Source of the DNA: Anomaloglossus baeobatrachus
Taxonomy: Eukaryota > Chordata > Amphibia > Anura > Aromobatidae
DNA: 64,000 nucleotides
Assembly (NCBI RefSeq): GCF_048569485.1
Contig: NC_134357.1
Coordinates: 68,195,198-68,259,197, forward strand
Direction of reading: 5' to 3'
The notes under the pieces were generated by a model. It ran no database searches. It was not told where the DNA came from and saw only the letters and a list, made by a program, of their open reading frames with translations. How positions within the stretch are numbered: position 1 is the first letter of the stretch; the number at the start of each line of letters is the position of its first letter. The position numbers were made by a program, and so were the translations under genes. This document shows, in pieces, positions 1 through 11,854 of the stretch.

Positions 1-800
1 GGTAATGTACCTCGCTGACAGCAGCACTTGTCATGCCCTGCAGTGACCTGGGCTGACCCATTGATGTTAGCTCAGGTCACTGCATTGCTCTCCCAGCCAA
101 TGGGGAACATTCTGCTCTTCATTGACTGGGACAGTGTGGATTATCATGGCAACCCCTTGGATTACACCAGACCTGGATTTGTTTTACTTTCTAATAAATT
201 GGTTAAAGAGGGAATGTTTTGGGGAGTGTTTTTTCAAATAAAAATGTGTTTGTCGTCTATTTTTTTTTATTACTGACTGGGTTGGTGATGTCGGGTATCT
301 GATAGACGCCTGACCTCACCAACCCCAGGGCTTGATGCCAGGTGACATTACACATCTGGTATTAACCCCATATATTACCCCGTTTGCCACCGCACCAGGG
401 CGCGGGATGAGCTGGGGCGAAGCACCAGGATTGGAGCATCTAATGGATGCGCCACTTCTGGGGCGGCTGCGGCCTGCTATTTTTAGGCTGGGGAGAGTCC
501 AATAACCATGGCCCTCCCTAGTCTGAGAATATCAGACCACAGCTGTCTGCTTTACCTTGGCTGGTGATCCAATTTTAGGGGGGACCCTCTACGTGTTTTT
601 TTTTAAATTATTTATTTAATTTAAAATAACACCGTGGGGTGCCCTCAGTTTTGGATTACCAGCCAAGGTGAGGTTGCCAGCTGTGGTCTGCAGGCTGCAG
701 CCGTCTGCTTTACCCTAGCTGGCTACAAAACTAGGGGGAACCCTACGTCATTTTTTTTTTCATTTTTTTGGCTAAATACAAAGCTAAGCACCCCTTAGTG
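1..800 (-). repeat. Modular palindromic repeat family, fragment 1
   Basis: This stretch is an inverted, diverged copy of about 28,900-29,775. Both hold the same landmarks in opposite orientation: a segment with gatgagctggggcgaagc, the gcggctgcggcctgctattt segment, and blocks that read as attnccagccaaggtaaagc followed by poly-A/T spacers. The short open frames here are not conserved between the two copies, so I call no gene. The family is unclassified. It looks non-autonomous because no transposase or reverse transcriptase is visible in any copy in the window. Confidence 0.6.
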
Positions 801-1441
801 CCACATGAAAGGCACCAAAGGGTGCAAAATTACAAAATGCAGGAGAGTGGGACATTATGTGTCTTTCTGCCATTATAATGACAGAAAAGACTGATATGAA
901 GTGTAAAAGCACAAGAAAATCACCAGAGCGCTCTACGCTGTGAAAAGCAGTAGAAAATGGCACTGGAGTGAACATGTGACCGCCTCATGTAGGATGAAGC
1001 TATGGATTCTGGGTAAATTTATGCATTTACCCTCCTTCAGTTTTTTTGCAGTACACAAAAAAAAACAGAAGGCACACGGATGACAAACAGATGACATACG
1101 GACCATCTACGGAACGGAAACGGATGCCACATGGATGCACCCGTGACAAAAAACGGACTGTTTTTTGCAGACCGCAAAAATGGATCGGTCGTGTTAATGT
1201 AGTCTTATTCTGATCTGCCGTTTATAAACAGCAGGCAGAAATAAGTGAATAGCGCCCCCCAGCGTCAGAAAATCTCCGGGGTTTCAGGGCTAGCTGAGAC
1301 CCTGGAGATCATTATTCAGGACGGTTTTTCCGTTCCCCGCTCACGTGATCACAGGTATACACCGTACAGCGATGATCACGTTACAGTAAATGACAGCGCC
1401 AGAAAAAAATTATTTATCTCCCATCTGGCATGAACAAACAC
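801..1441. other. Unassigned sequence before the minisatellite
   Basis: No gene is visible. The part around 1,060-1,210 has repeated acggatg and acggac words typical of short inverted-repeat elements seen elsewhere in the window (for example 42.5-43.1 kb), but I could not define its ends. The open frames are short and show no domain. Confidence 0.35.
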
Positions 1442-4408
1442 TTCTTCTCCACTTCTTCTCCACTTCTTCTCCACTACTTCTCCACTTCTCCACTTCTTCT
1501 TAACTTTTTCTCCATTTTTTCTCCATTTTTTCTCCACTTTTTCTCCATTTTTTCTCCACCTTTTCTCCACTTTTTCTCCACTTTTTCTACATTTTTTCTC
1601 CACTTTTTCTCCACTTTTTCTCCACTTTTTCTGAACTTTTTCTCCATTTTTTCTCCACTTTTTCTCCATTTTTTTTCCACCTTTTCTCCACTTTTTCTCC
1701 ACTTTTTCTCCACCTTTTCTCCACTTTTTCTCCACTTTTTCTCCACTTTTTCTCCATTTTTTCTACATTTTTTCTCCACTTTTTCTCCACTTTTTCTCCA
1801 TTTTTTCTCCACTTTTTCTCCATTTTTTCTCCACCTTTTCTCCACTTTTTCTCCATTTTTTCTACATTTTTTCTCCACTTTTTCTCCACTTTTTCTCCAC
1901 TTTTTCTCCATTTTTTCTCCACCTTTTCTCCACTTTTTCTCCATTTTTTCTCCACTTTTTCTCCACTTTTTCTCCACTTCTTCTCCACCTTTTCTCCACT
2001 TTTTCTCCACTTTTTCTCCACTTTTTCTCCATTTTTTCTCCACCTTTTCTCCACTTTTTCTTTCTCCACTTTTTCTCCACTTTTTCTCCACTTGTTCTTC
2101 ACTTTTTCTCTATTTTTTCTCCACTTTTTCTCCACTTTTTCTCCATTTTTTCTCCACCTTTTCTCCACTTCTTCTCCACTTTTTCTCCACCTTTTCTCCA
2201 CTTTTTCTCCACTTTTTCTCCACTTTTTCTCCATTTTTTCCTCCACCTTTTCTCCACTTCTTCTCCACCTTTTCTCCACTTTTTCTCCACTTTTTCTCCA
2301 CTTCTCCAACTTTTCTCCATTTTTTCTCCACTTTTTCTCCACTTTTTCTCCACTTTTTCTATATTTTTTCTCCACTTTTTCTCCACTTTTTCTCCACCTT
2401 TTCTCCACTTTTTCTCCACTTTTTCTCCACTTTTTCTCCACTTCTTCTCCACCTTTTCTCCACCTTTTCTCCACTTTTTCTCCACTTTTTCTCCACTTTT
2501 TCTCCACTTCTTCTCCACCTTTTCTCCACTTTTTCTCCACTTTTTCTCCACTTTCTCTCCATTTTTTCTCCACCTTTTCTCCACTTTTTCTCCACTTTTT
2601 CTCCACTTTTTCTCCACTTCTTCTCCACCTTTTCTCCACCTTTTCTCCACTTTTTCTCCACTTTTTTTCCATTTTTTCTCCACCTTTTCTCCACTTCTTC
2701 TCCACCTTTTCTCCACTTTTTCTCCACTTTTTCTCCACTTCTCCACTTTTTCTACATTTTTTCTCCACTTTTTCTCCACTTTTTCTCCACCTTTTCTCCA
2801 CTTTTTCTCCACTTTTTCTCCACTTTTTCTCCACTTCTTCTCCACCTTTTCTCCACCTTTTCTCCACTTTTTCTCCACTTTTTCTCCATTTTTTCTCCAC
2901 TTCTTCTCCACCTTTTCTCCACTTTTTCTCCACTTCTCCACTTTTTCTACATTTTTTCTCCACTTTTTCTCCACTTTTTCTCCACCTTTTCTCCACTTTT
3001 TCTCCACTTTTTCTCCACTTTTTCTCCACTTCTTCTCCACCTTTTCTCCACCTTTTCTCCACTTTTTCTCCACTTTTTCTCCATTTTTTCTCCACTTCTT
3101 CTCCACCTTTTCTCCACTTTTTCTCCACTTTTTCTCCACTTCTCCAGTTTTTCTACATTTTTTCTCCACTTTTTCTCCACTTTTTCTCCACTTCTTCTCC
3201 ACCTTTTCTCCACTTTTTCTCCTCTTTTTCTCCACTTTTTCTCCATTTTTTCTCCACCTTTTCTCCACTTTTTCTCCACTTTTTCTCCACTTGTTCTCCA
3301 CTTTTTCTCTATTTTTTCTCCACTTTTTCTCCACTTTTTCTCCATTTTTTCTCCACCTTTTCTCCACTTCTTCTCCACTTTTTCTCCACCTTTTCTCCAC
3401 TTTTTCTCCACTTTTTCTCCACTTTTTCTTCATTTTTTCTCCACCTTTTCTCCACTTCTTCTCCACCTTTTCTCCACTTTTTCTCCACTTTTTCTCCACT
3501 TCTTCTCCAACTTTTCTCCATTTTTTCTCCACTTTTTCTCCACTTTTTCTCCATTTTTTCTACATTTTTTCTCCACTTTTTCTCCACTTTTTCTCCACTT
3601 TTTCTCCACCTTTTCTCCACTTTTTCTCCACTTTTTCTCCACTTTTTCTCCACTTCTTCTCCACCTTTTCTCCACCTTTTCTCCACTTTTTCTCCACTTT
3701 TTCTCCATTTTTTCTCCACTTCTTCTCCACCTTTTCTCCACTTTTTCTCCACTTTTTCTCCACTTTCTCTCCATTTTTTCTCCACCTTTTCTCCACTTTT
3801 TCTCCACTTTTTCTCCTCTTTTTCTCCACTTCTTCTCCACCTTTTCTCCACCTTTTCTCCACTTTTTCTCCACTTTTTTTCCATTTTTTCTCCACCTTTT
3901 CTCCACTTCTTCTCCACCTTTTCTCCACTTTTTCTCCACTTTTTCTCCACTTCTCCACTTTTTCTACATTTTTTCTCCACTTTTTCTCCACTTTTTCTCC
4001 ACCTTTTCTCCACTTTTTCTCCACTTTTTCTCCACTTTTTCTCCACTTCTTCTCCACCTTTTCTCCACCTTTTCTCCACTTTTTCTCCACTTTTTCTCCA
4101 TTTTTTCTCCACTTCTTCTCCACCTTTTCTCCACTTTTTCTCCACTTTTTCTCCACTTTTTCTCCACTTTTTCTACATTTTTTCTCCACTTTTTCTCCAT
4201 TTTTTCTCCACCTTTTCTCCACTTTTTCTCCACCTTTTCTCCACTTTTTCTCCACTTTTTCTACATTTTTTCTCCACTTTTTCTCCACTTTTTCTCCACT
4301 TTTTCTCCATTTTTTCTCCACTTTTTCTCCACCTTTTCTCCACTTTTTCTACATTTTTTCTCCACTTTTTCTACATTTTTTCTCCACTTTTTCTCAACTT
4401 TTTCTCCG
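1442..4408. repeat. 3-kb array of an 11-bp minisatellite (ctccacttttt)
   Basis: About 270 tandem copies of an 11-bp unit, ctccacttttt, with recurring variants ctccatttttt, ctccacctttt, ctccacttctt and ctacatttttt. The + strand is almost pure pyrimidine and lacks TAA, TAG and TGA, so all frames stay open. Because 11 is prime to 3, every frame repeats after 33 nt and gives an 11-residue Phe/Ser/Leu/His-rich peptide, while the minus strand gives a Lys/Glu/Arg/Trp-rich one. The resulting frames of up to about 1,000 codons are by-products of composition. Larger blocks are also repeated: the rare variant cacttgttc appears near 2,090 and 3,290 in similar context, pointing to a higher-order period of about 1.2 kb. 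Confidence 0.95.
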
Positions 4409-4819
4409 TTCTTTTTCTATGGTCGGTTTACCCATTAGCTCTGCCATGCATAGTGTAGCTCTACACCTACTGCACATGTTACTTTATGATTGACATCTCT
4501 TTCGTACCAGAGCTGTCTAAGCCTACTCTGACCCCATATTTGTCATTACTATATTGTCCTTGTACTGTATTATGACATTTGTATCATGTGTTTCATTTCT
4601 TGCTGTGTTGAAATTTTTTGGCTGCATCCCAATTGTACCTCTACATTGTTCGAGTTTATGTTATTGTTCTCTCACTCTTATGTGATACTGATTATTGTCA
4701 TTTTTCATGATTACATGCAGATAAGTCCAATCTGACGAAGGCTCAGGTCGAAACGTCATTTGTAACTTGTTTTGGACAAAAACATATATGCTTATGAAAA
4801 AAAAAATTTCTTAATACGG
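4409..4819 (+). mobile_element. 3' end fragment of a Penelope-like element (probable)
   Basis: The AT-rich stretch ends in ctgacga, a short spacer and gaaac (4,732-4,754), the core arrangement of the hammerhead-like motifs found at the 3' ends of Penelope-like elements. Helix II is poor in this copy, so I regard it as degenerate. No coding part of the element remains here. The assignment rests on this motif and on resemblance to the regions at 9.5-10.5 kb and 62.4-62.9 kb. Confidence 0.4.
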
Positions 4820-6300
4820 ACTGTGTCTGTAATATGTCTGTCTGTATGGAGAAGAGCAGACAGCAGCTGCAAAACTACAAGGCTCAGCATACTCCATCCA
4901 GGACTGTATGCAGAAGTTTTTTGCCCACCAAAGAATGACATGGGCTTCGCCATATTTTTGTATGCTAGCCAGGTACAGCAGGCAGCCACGGACTGCCTCC
5001 AACCCCCAGTTGCCTATTTGTACCCGGCTGGGAACCAAAAATATAGGGAAGCCCTTTTTTTTTAATTATTTCACTTATTTCATGAAATAATTAAAAAACA
5101 AATGACGTGGGCTTCGCCCCATTTTTGTGTCCAGCCAGGTACAACTAGGCAGCTGGGGATTGGAATCCGCAGCACAGGTTAGCCCGAGGTTTCTGGGCGC
5201 CTCTGCTGTGAATTTCAGTCCGCAGCCGTCCCAGAAAATGGCGCTCTCATAGAAGCGCCATCATCTGGCGCTGTATCCAACTCTTCCAACAACCCTGGAG
5301 CCGGGTGGCTTGTTGGGTAATCATGAGTTAATACTGGCTTTGTTTTACTAGCCAGTATTAAGCCAGAGATTCTTAATGTCAGGCACATTTGACCCGGCCA
5401 TTAAGAATCTCCAATAAAGGGTTAAAAAAAAGACACCACACAGAGAAAAAATACTTTAATAGAAATAAATACACAGACACATTAGAGACTCCATCTTTAT
5501 TACCCCCTGTCAGCCCTCCACGATCCTGCTCTTCTGTCTTTCTCGTTCAACAAATGCAGCTCTGCTACATCACTGCTGCATGGGTGAAGACGCTGCTTCC
5601 CGTGGAGCATTCACCCCGTGAAAGCTGCACGAGAAACAGCGTGCAGCCTTCACTCCGTGAGTGATCTGTGCTGCTAGCGGTAACAGCGGTAACGCTGACA
5701 GACGCGTTACCATAGCAACAGTGCTCCCGGAGCCGTGGTTAGCGGTGACGTCACCGCTAACTGCGTTGCTATGGCGACGGTGATCTCCGTTAATGACTGG
5801 CTGTGTCAGCCGGTCCCTAACGGAACGGGGAGTCGACCGTGTGCTTGAGCATGTCGCCGGTACACGGCGATACACAAATGTGCACCGTGTACCGGAGAGA
5901 TGCACTCGAAGGTCCTACATGACGAGTCATAGTCATGTGACCAGTCTGTAGCCAATGAGATAATAGCCACATGACTGGTCACATGGCTATTTTGACGTCA
6001 CGATAGGTCCTGCATCACTGCTTGCAGTGCCGGTCACCGGGAGGATTCAGCGATCATCGGATGGAATAGCGGCAGGAGACAGAGTGCAGGAGGGATTGCT
6101 GGGACCGGTAAGTGTTATGGCAATGTTTATTAACTGTTTGTGTACATTTATCATGCATTTTTATGTGTTTGTGATTGCCTCCCATTATAGCCTATTGGTT
6201 CGAGTTTGGTTCGTCGAACGTTCGACGAACCGAACTCGAACGGGACCTCCGTTCGGCGAACCAACCTCGAGCCAAACCGGGACCGGTTCGCTCATCTGTA
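4820..6300 (-). mobile_element. Modular palindromic repeat family, fragment 2 with its head end
   Basis: This is an inverted copy of about 26,610-27,935. Shared blocks include tgacgtgggcttcgcc with an AT-rich palindromic spacer (ttatttcatgaaataa), the ctcatagaagcgccat block, the gacaccacacagagaaaaaa block and a GC-rich section with cacatggctattttgacgtc. The right end, about 6,198-6,300, is an inverted-repeat-rich segment (gttcgtcgaacgttcgacga) matching the head of the copy at 22,020-22,130. No protein-coding capacity is apparent. Confidence 0.6.
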
Positions 6301-6553
6301 ATAAAGAGCATAGAAATTACAAAACTGGGCACAGAAAATAAATGTATAAGCTTTTAATCGCTGTAATACAGAACAACCGAACATGGCACATAATGAAAAA
6401 GAGAGAGGGAAAGCACTACAATAAAATAGTGATTAAAAACAAATACAAAAGATAAAAACACAAATTGAATATAAAACCAACCCGGTGATGATAGAACAAG
6501 GGATCATACATATCAGAGAAATGGGGCAAAGCTCATTGTTTCATTAAGTCCCT
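6301..6553 (-). repeat. Left inverted terminal copy of the Penelope-like element
   Basis: It is the reverse complement of 9,242-9,503. It spans the end of the endonuclease coding region and the 3' untranslated part, including the landmark ttaatcgctgtaatacagaa. The boundary at 6,301 abuts the inverted-repeat head of another element, so this end may be truncated. Confidence 0.85.
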
Positions 6554-6564
6554 TTAGGATCAGC

Positions 6565-7014
6565 GTGTCCAGGCGGTGGATCCAACGTGCCTCACATTGG
6601 GCTAGTGTCTTGTTTAGGTTACCACCCCTGGACCCGCTGTTCACCATGTCAATGCCCCGCACCTCCAGCAGTGCAGAGTCACAGCTATGGTGGGCCTTAA
6701 AGTGCCGAGGTAGGGTTTTAAGTAGCGTGTTATCAGTAATTGTTTTAGCTGCCTTAATGTCATGGACATGTTAACCTGACCCTAATGCAGAGCTCACGGG
6801 AGGTGAGCCCCACATAGATCAGGGAACATGGGCACACAGCAAAGTACACCACATGTGTGGAACTGCACGTAATGTATTTCCTGATTTGGAATGTCTTGGC
6901 CCCGTCGAAAGAGGAAAATGTCTTACTGTGGACTGCATGCCCAACAGTGGCCGCATTTATAACAGCCCACAGTTGGGCCCCTAGTGCCAAATAGGTTGCG
7001 AATGGGGGGGACAT
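6565..7014 (-). pseudogene. GIY-YIG endonuclease region of the Penelope-like element
   Basis: On the minus strand, residues such as CPCSLIYVGLTSRELCIRV match the start of a GIY-YIG nuclease domain. A later stretch, CEARWIHRLDTL followed by KGLNE, matches the usual C-terminal end of Penelope proteins. A Cys-rich run (CYKCGHCWAC) lies just upstream, at the junction with the reverse transcriptase. In the family this nuclease nicks target DNA for priming. The region is not in one continuous frame with the reverse transcriptase here, so this copy is inactive. Confidence 0.75.
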
Positions 7015-8104
7015 AGTGGCTCACCACCAAGATGTCCCTCAAGTTTTTGGCACGGCGCGCTGCAACCAGCAGAGTCTGTGAGAGGAAGTCCGACAGCACG
7101 GGATCTGACAGAAGTACCGGCCAGTGCTTGTTCAGAATCCCTCTCACAGTACTCCACTCGTGATTATAAGTGCCAATAAAACACAGTTCAGGCTCTGAAG
7201 GACCTCTCTTGGGCTTGTAAGTGAGCAACAGAGATCTAGGGGTATTCCTAGCCCGAAGATAGCCCCCCTTGATGGCCCGATTGCTGTAACCTCGGTCCCG
7301 GAAGCGGCGGTGGAGATCGGCAGACTGATGTTCAAAGGCGGTGTCTGACGAACAAATTCGCTTCATCCTTAGGAACTGGCCAGTCAGTACGGACCGGATG
7401 GTGGAGAGGGTATGAGCAGAAGAAGCATGCATCAGTGCGTTTACTGATGTGTCCTTTCTATGAACGTCGGTCTGTATGACCCGTTCAGGACCGACTGAGA
7501 TTTTGATGTCTAAAAAATCAACGCAGCTGCTGCTATGCTTATGTGTCAATTTGATGTTAAAGGTGTTATTATTTAATTCCCCCATAAATGTCTCGAGCTG
7601 CTCCACAGTGCCCTGCCAAAAATTCAAAATGTCGTCGATATACCTTAGCCAGCACTGCACATGGGCGCCAGCCCCCACACCTCTGTCACCAAAAACCAAC
7701 CTCTCCCAGAAACCTAGAAGGAGGTTGGCGTACGATGGCGCGCTGGCCACGCCCATCGCAGTGCCGCGCCCCTGAAGGTAAAACCGATCATTAAACACAA
7801 AAAAATTATGAGTGAGGGCAAAGTGGAGCAACTCGAGGATAAAATCCCCCATCCTGCCGCAGCGACTGTCCACGCCCAGGAAAAAGCGAACTGCCGCCAG
7901 ACCGTCCTCATATCGGATGCATGTGTACAGACTCTCCACATCGACTGTAACGATCAGAACATCGTCCTCCACAAAGATGCCGTCACTCCTGTTAAGGACG
8001 TCCGTTGTGTCCTTAACATACGAGGGGAGTGTCTCAACCAAAGTTTTTAAATAAAAATCAATCAATTTACAGATGGGTTCACACAACCCCTCGATGCCAG
8101 ACAC
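6923..8104 (-). pseudogene. Reverse transcriptase core of the Penelope-like element
   Basis: A 393-codon frame holds the palm of a reverse transcriptase: VTVDVESLYTCI (first Asp motif), GTAMGVASAPSYANLLLG, and WLRYIDDILNFW (catalytic Asp pair), then the CVDFLDIKI thumb-side motif. These match the Penelope/telomerase-like group rather than LINE or LTR polymerases. It ends in Cys-rich sequence that leads into the endonuclease. It is part of a broken element and not a host gene. Confidence 0.85.
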
Positions 8105-9297
8105 GATAAGACGCCCCGGAGGATTGAAAGGATCTTTGTGGATTTTTGATAAAAAATATTATGTCTAATTCTAGATGTCTTATTGGAGAGTCCGTCACAC
8201 ATCTTCTGGTCTATAATGCCTTTCCCCGTCGCCGCCTCCAGGACTTGGGCCAACTCTATAGAGTACATGTTAAGGGGGCTACTAGATAACCTCATGTAGG
8301 TGTCCCTATCCCTCTGTTGCCTCATTGCCTCTTTTTCATATTTTTCTACTGCCCACATCATGACATTGCCCCCCTTGTCCGCCGTCTTGATTACAATATC
8401 TTTATATGAACGTAGTTCTTCCAATGCCATACGTTGTTTATGTGTAAGGTTATCCCTAGTCCTTCTCGTTGGAATCTTTTTGAAGTCACTAGTGACCAAC
8501 CTTACAAATATTTCTAATGCTGGGCAGAGGGACAAGGGGGGAATCTGATTGATGGGCAATAAAAAGTCAGGAAACACACCTGTCTGTGTAGATGTCTGTT
8601 CACGTAGGAGGTCCTCAAGAGCCCGAAGTGTTTCTCTTTCCAAAGGGCTGTACGCCTCCACACCCTTCCTGTGGTGTAAACGTATAAGAAGCATTTTTCT
8701 GGCGAAGAGGTTAATATCTTTTACCGCTGTGAAAAGATGGAAGCCGTTAGTGGGTGAAAAAGACAATCCTTTTGAAAGAACCTCAATCTGGGCATCTGTG
8801 AGCACATGATCAGACAAATTAACAATTTGAAGGCAGTTGTCGATGTCCTTGTAGGGTTTTTTCCACGCAGAATGTTGTTTGCGACGGCCTTTAACCCTGG
8901 CGCCCACACTCTCGTCCACATCAAGTGTGCCATCAGATGCCTCAGATGAAGATGCCTCACCAGAAGTACAGGAGTGTGCGGAGGGGGACCGATCCCTGGG
9001 AGGGACTCTGGATCTTGAGCCACCACGTCCCCTGGAAAAACCGGAATGCCTCCTATAAGCACTGTGAGAGACATAGTCCGCAGTATCCCTATTGAATTTT
9101 CGGAGTTTATAGTCCTTTGTCTCCTTTTCGATTCTGGAGTGTTCCTTCTTAATGTCTTCATTGATATTGGATAGCTGTTCAGGAGTGCACCTCTCTTTGA
9201 CAGATTTTTCAAGTGTTTCCAGATCAGCTTCCATGGTTGTCAGGGACTTAATGAAACAATGAGCTTTTCCCCGTTTCTCTGATATATATGATCCCAT
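8062..9297 (-). pseudogene. N-terminal part of the Penelope-like polyprotein
   Basis: A 411-codon frame with a basic, Arg/Ser-rich stretch (residues about 75-145), a spacer, and then motifs found upstream of the Penelope reverse transcriptase fingers: IVIKTADKGGNVMMW and KYEKEAMRQQRD. The apparent first Met lies inside the inverted terminal copy (9,242-9,503), so the true start of the original protein is uncertain. It precedes the reverse transcriptase frame directly. Confidence 0.7.
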
Positions 9298-9503
9298 GTT
9301 CTCTCATCACCAGGTTGGTTTTATATTCAACTTTAGGGTTGTGTGTTTTTATCTTTTGTATTTTTTTTTAATCACTATTTTATTGTAGTGCTTTCCCTCT
9401 CTCTTTTTCATTATGTGCCATGTTCGGTTGTTCTGTATTACAGCGATTAAAAGCTTATACATTTATTTTCTGTGCCCAGTTTTGTAATTTCTATGCTCTT
9501 TAT
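9242..9503 (+). repeat. Right inverted terminal copy of the Penelope-like element
   Basis: Reverse complement of 6,301-6,553 with few differences. It lies in the opposite orientation to the coding region between the two. Confidence 0.85.
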
Positions 9504-10480
9504 ATATATTTCCAGCATTTTGTCTTCCTAGACTGTTGCTGCTCTCTCTCTTTGAAATTGGACCTCTTATCTCCTCCTGACGCACTGTATTATGACAACA
9601 ATCAAGTTAATAAGAAACACCGGATTTGGTCCTTGTACTAATGTTTCATCTACATCTTTATGTTCTGTAATATCATGTTGTCCAGAAATCTTTTTATGTA
9701 ATTTTGTAGAGTATCACAGTCCAGCCCCCTCCTGTTCACACTTTCCATGTTCACATACCTTTGTACGCGCAGCGCGCCTGTGTCCTCCTGTTGCCGGCGT
9801 GCTTGCCGTCGTTATGGTTTCCTCGATCTAGCGGGAGCAGGATGACGCGCCCCCACTCCCGCGCGTGTGTTACTGCCCGACGGATGGCCCGCCTCCATCA
9901 TGACGCCGCTGACGCATGTGCGCGTCACTCAAGGAAGTGACGTATGCGGAGGTTAGCGGGCACGCCACATAAAAAAACCCCGATTACAACGAGCATGGTG
10001 CTACCTTCTCCCTTCTTGAGGAAGCCGAATTTGGGCACTCTATTCCAAAATAGATGAAACGTACATTGGTGGGGTATGGGGGAGCTCCTTTCCCACATTT
10101 TCAGGACAATGTACTGGCCACTTTAGATGCACTGGCCACTTTCATCTGCTATATTAATCTTTCCATCTAGCGATTTGACCTGACGTCTTTATTTATTGGA
10201 GCTATCTGGGTGGGCTTAATTACATGCATTCATTGTATTAATTGTATGCACTTGCACTTTATATATGCTGCCCTTGAGTATCTGTCCCGACATTACCCCA
10301 TATGTTATGTTTATGTGATTGGTCATCTCTCATTTTCATCTGTCCGGCTGTCCTGATATGTGTTTCACATCCCTTTGTGTTTTTAACGCCTTTTTTTTGC
10401 TGGTTGCACATAAAAAATTATAATAATAAAATTACACCCACTTTTTTGGCACTTTATGACTCTTGTTCTATAATCATCAA
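9504..10480 (+). mobile_element. 3' untranslated end of an oppositely facing Penelope-like copy
   Basis: It continues from the right inverted copy. It holds a GC-rich, CpG-rich block (9,760-9,970) and the line ttgaggaagccgaat followed some 30 nt later by gaaacgta (about 10,015-10,063), which resembles the CTGANGA...GAAA hammerhead arrangement in a decayed form. A similar GC-rich plus motif layout occurs at 62.4-62.9 kb. Confidence 0.5.
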
Positions 10481-10763
10481 GGATTGTTGCATCCATTAGA
10501 CGTGATAATCACGGAAATTTACCTTACTCATTCCAATAGCCCAGATGCGGTGACAATTGGAGTAATTAAGGGGTTAAATACAGGTTACAGCTGCTACTAA
10601 GCCCTTGATTAGTATTGGGAGGCATCTATGAGACCTCCCCATTACTGATCTGTAAGTGAAAAGAAGTAAAACAGAAAGCACAGAAAAAATCTTTTATTTG
10701 AAAAAAGAAAAAAAAAATCAGAGGCTCCAGGACTGTCAGTGGGTGAGGAAAGCAGTGCATATA
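10481..10763. other. Short AT-rich spacer before the Gypsy element
   Basis: No gene. The part with ttttatttgaaaaaagaaaa resembles spacers of the modular palindromic family. The last six bases, catata (10,758-10,763), are repeated directly after the Gypsy element and are its target-site duplication. Confidence 0.4.
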
Positions 10764-11854
10764 TGTTACGAGGGGGACCCGGGGAAGCGTGCCAAGATGG
10801 GAAATGGACTGCTTCCGCCGGTCAAGGTCCACTGTGCGGTGTAAGGGACCGCCGCTATGGTGGGTGAAGAGTGAGCGGGTTGCTGCTAGCGATCGTCTGG
10901 AATGTCACAGACGATCTATGTACACCGATCTGCCCCAACCCGTGAGGGTTGTATGGCACAGATCTCACGGCTCGGTGTACCTGTTGCACGGGGAAGCACA
11001 GAGGTGCCCACGCACGTGTGCCAGTGGAAGTCACGAGAATATGGCACGAGGGTAGCACAGAGGTGCCCACGCACGTGTGCTTTCAATAACCAGGTGAGTC
11101 CAATGGAGACTTGAAGAGCTCACCTGGGACAGGAACACGGCCTGTTGACGGGGGTACTGCCGGAGCAGCAAGGCAGGAACACGGCCTGCAAACGAGGTAC
11201 TGCCGGAGCAGCAAGGGCCAAGCCCACAAGAGACAGTAATGCCTGAGCAGTGGCGTGGCAGCACACTGCCAGACATCCAAACATAGAAGGACGGTCGCGC
11301 GCCGCCATGATGGCAGGGGGAGCTTTTAAGGAGGTGCAGCTCCACCCGAGGGCGGGCGCGAGGCGGAGATGACGGACTTGACCCAATCAGGGTCCACGAC
11401 GTCCCAGCCTGGCCAGTCAGGATTCACCACGTCACCAGCCTTGTCATCAAGCCGTGTGACGTCAGTGAGCGAATCAGGACCCACCACGCATTGCACATGC
11501 TCACCCTCCTGCCTCTGGGAAATAGAGGCGGGATCCTCGGTCTCACAATGTGCAGAGATAACGGGAATCTCACTGCTTCCCTGAGCAGTAAACCTCTGCA
11601 CATTGCGCAGCCTCGCAGACCTTCGGGGCCGCTGAGCAGGAGAGTCTGCGGCAGGCCAGGAATGGGAGACCGCTTCACTCCTTGTAACAGGAGAACCACT
11701 AGGTGTCACCCTTCTGCTGCCTCTCTGAGAAGGTATCTCCTGCACACTGCGCAGTCTGGCAGACCTTCGGCGCTGCTGAGCAGGAGTGCTCGTGGCAGGC
11801 AAGGAATGGGAGACTGGCTCAGTCCTTGCCTCAGGAGAGCCACGAGATGTAACA
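10764..11854 (-). repeat. 3' LTR of the Gypsy chromovirus
   Basis: 1,091 bp, about 99.5% identical by eye to the LTR at 16,017-17,107. It contains an internal imperfect tandem duplication with a period of about 144 bp (around 11,606 and 11,750). The last part of pol, after the chromodomain, runs into this LTR. Confidence 0.93.

Larger units (their letters stand above)
6301..10480 (-). mobile_element. Penelope-like retroelement with inverted terminal copies
   Basis: The minus strand encodes a Penelope-type reverse transcriptase (YIDDILNFW at its catalytic core) followed by a GIY-YIG endonuclease region (IYVGLTS). The left end, 6,301-6,553, reappears in inverted orientation at 9,242-9,503, about 253 and 262 bp and very similar. 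Penelope-like elements are known for terminal repeats that may be direct or inverted. The left repeat also holds the last codons of the endonuclease region. The right portion to about 10,480 therefore looks like the 3' end of a second copy facing the other way. The element is broken, with a handful of breaks in its coding part. Confidence 0.85.

Noticed and set aside
1430-4458. Open frames of up to 1,002 codons on both strands
   Set aside because: They are produced by the 11-bp minisatellite, which lacks stop codons in most frames. Overlapping frames on both strands give the same low-complexity peptides, and there is no start context or exon structure.
5570-5905. 111-codon frame on the minus strand
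   Set aside because: It lies in the CpG-rich part of the modular repeat family, and the frame is not kept in the copies at 22.3 and 26.9 kb.
7808-9212. Several frames of 80-160 codons overlapping the Penelope-like region
   Set aside because: They are shadows of the reverse transcriptase frames in other phases and show no domain.
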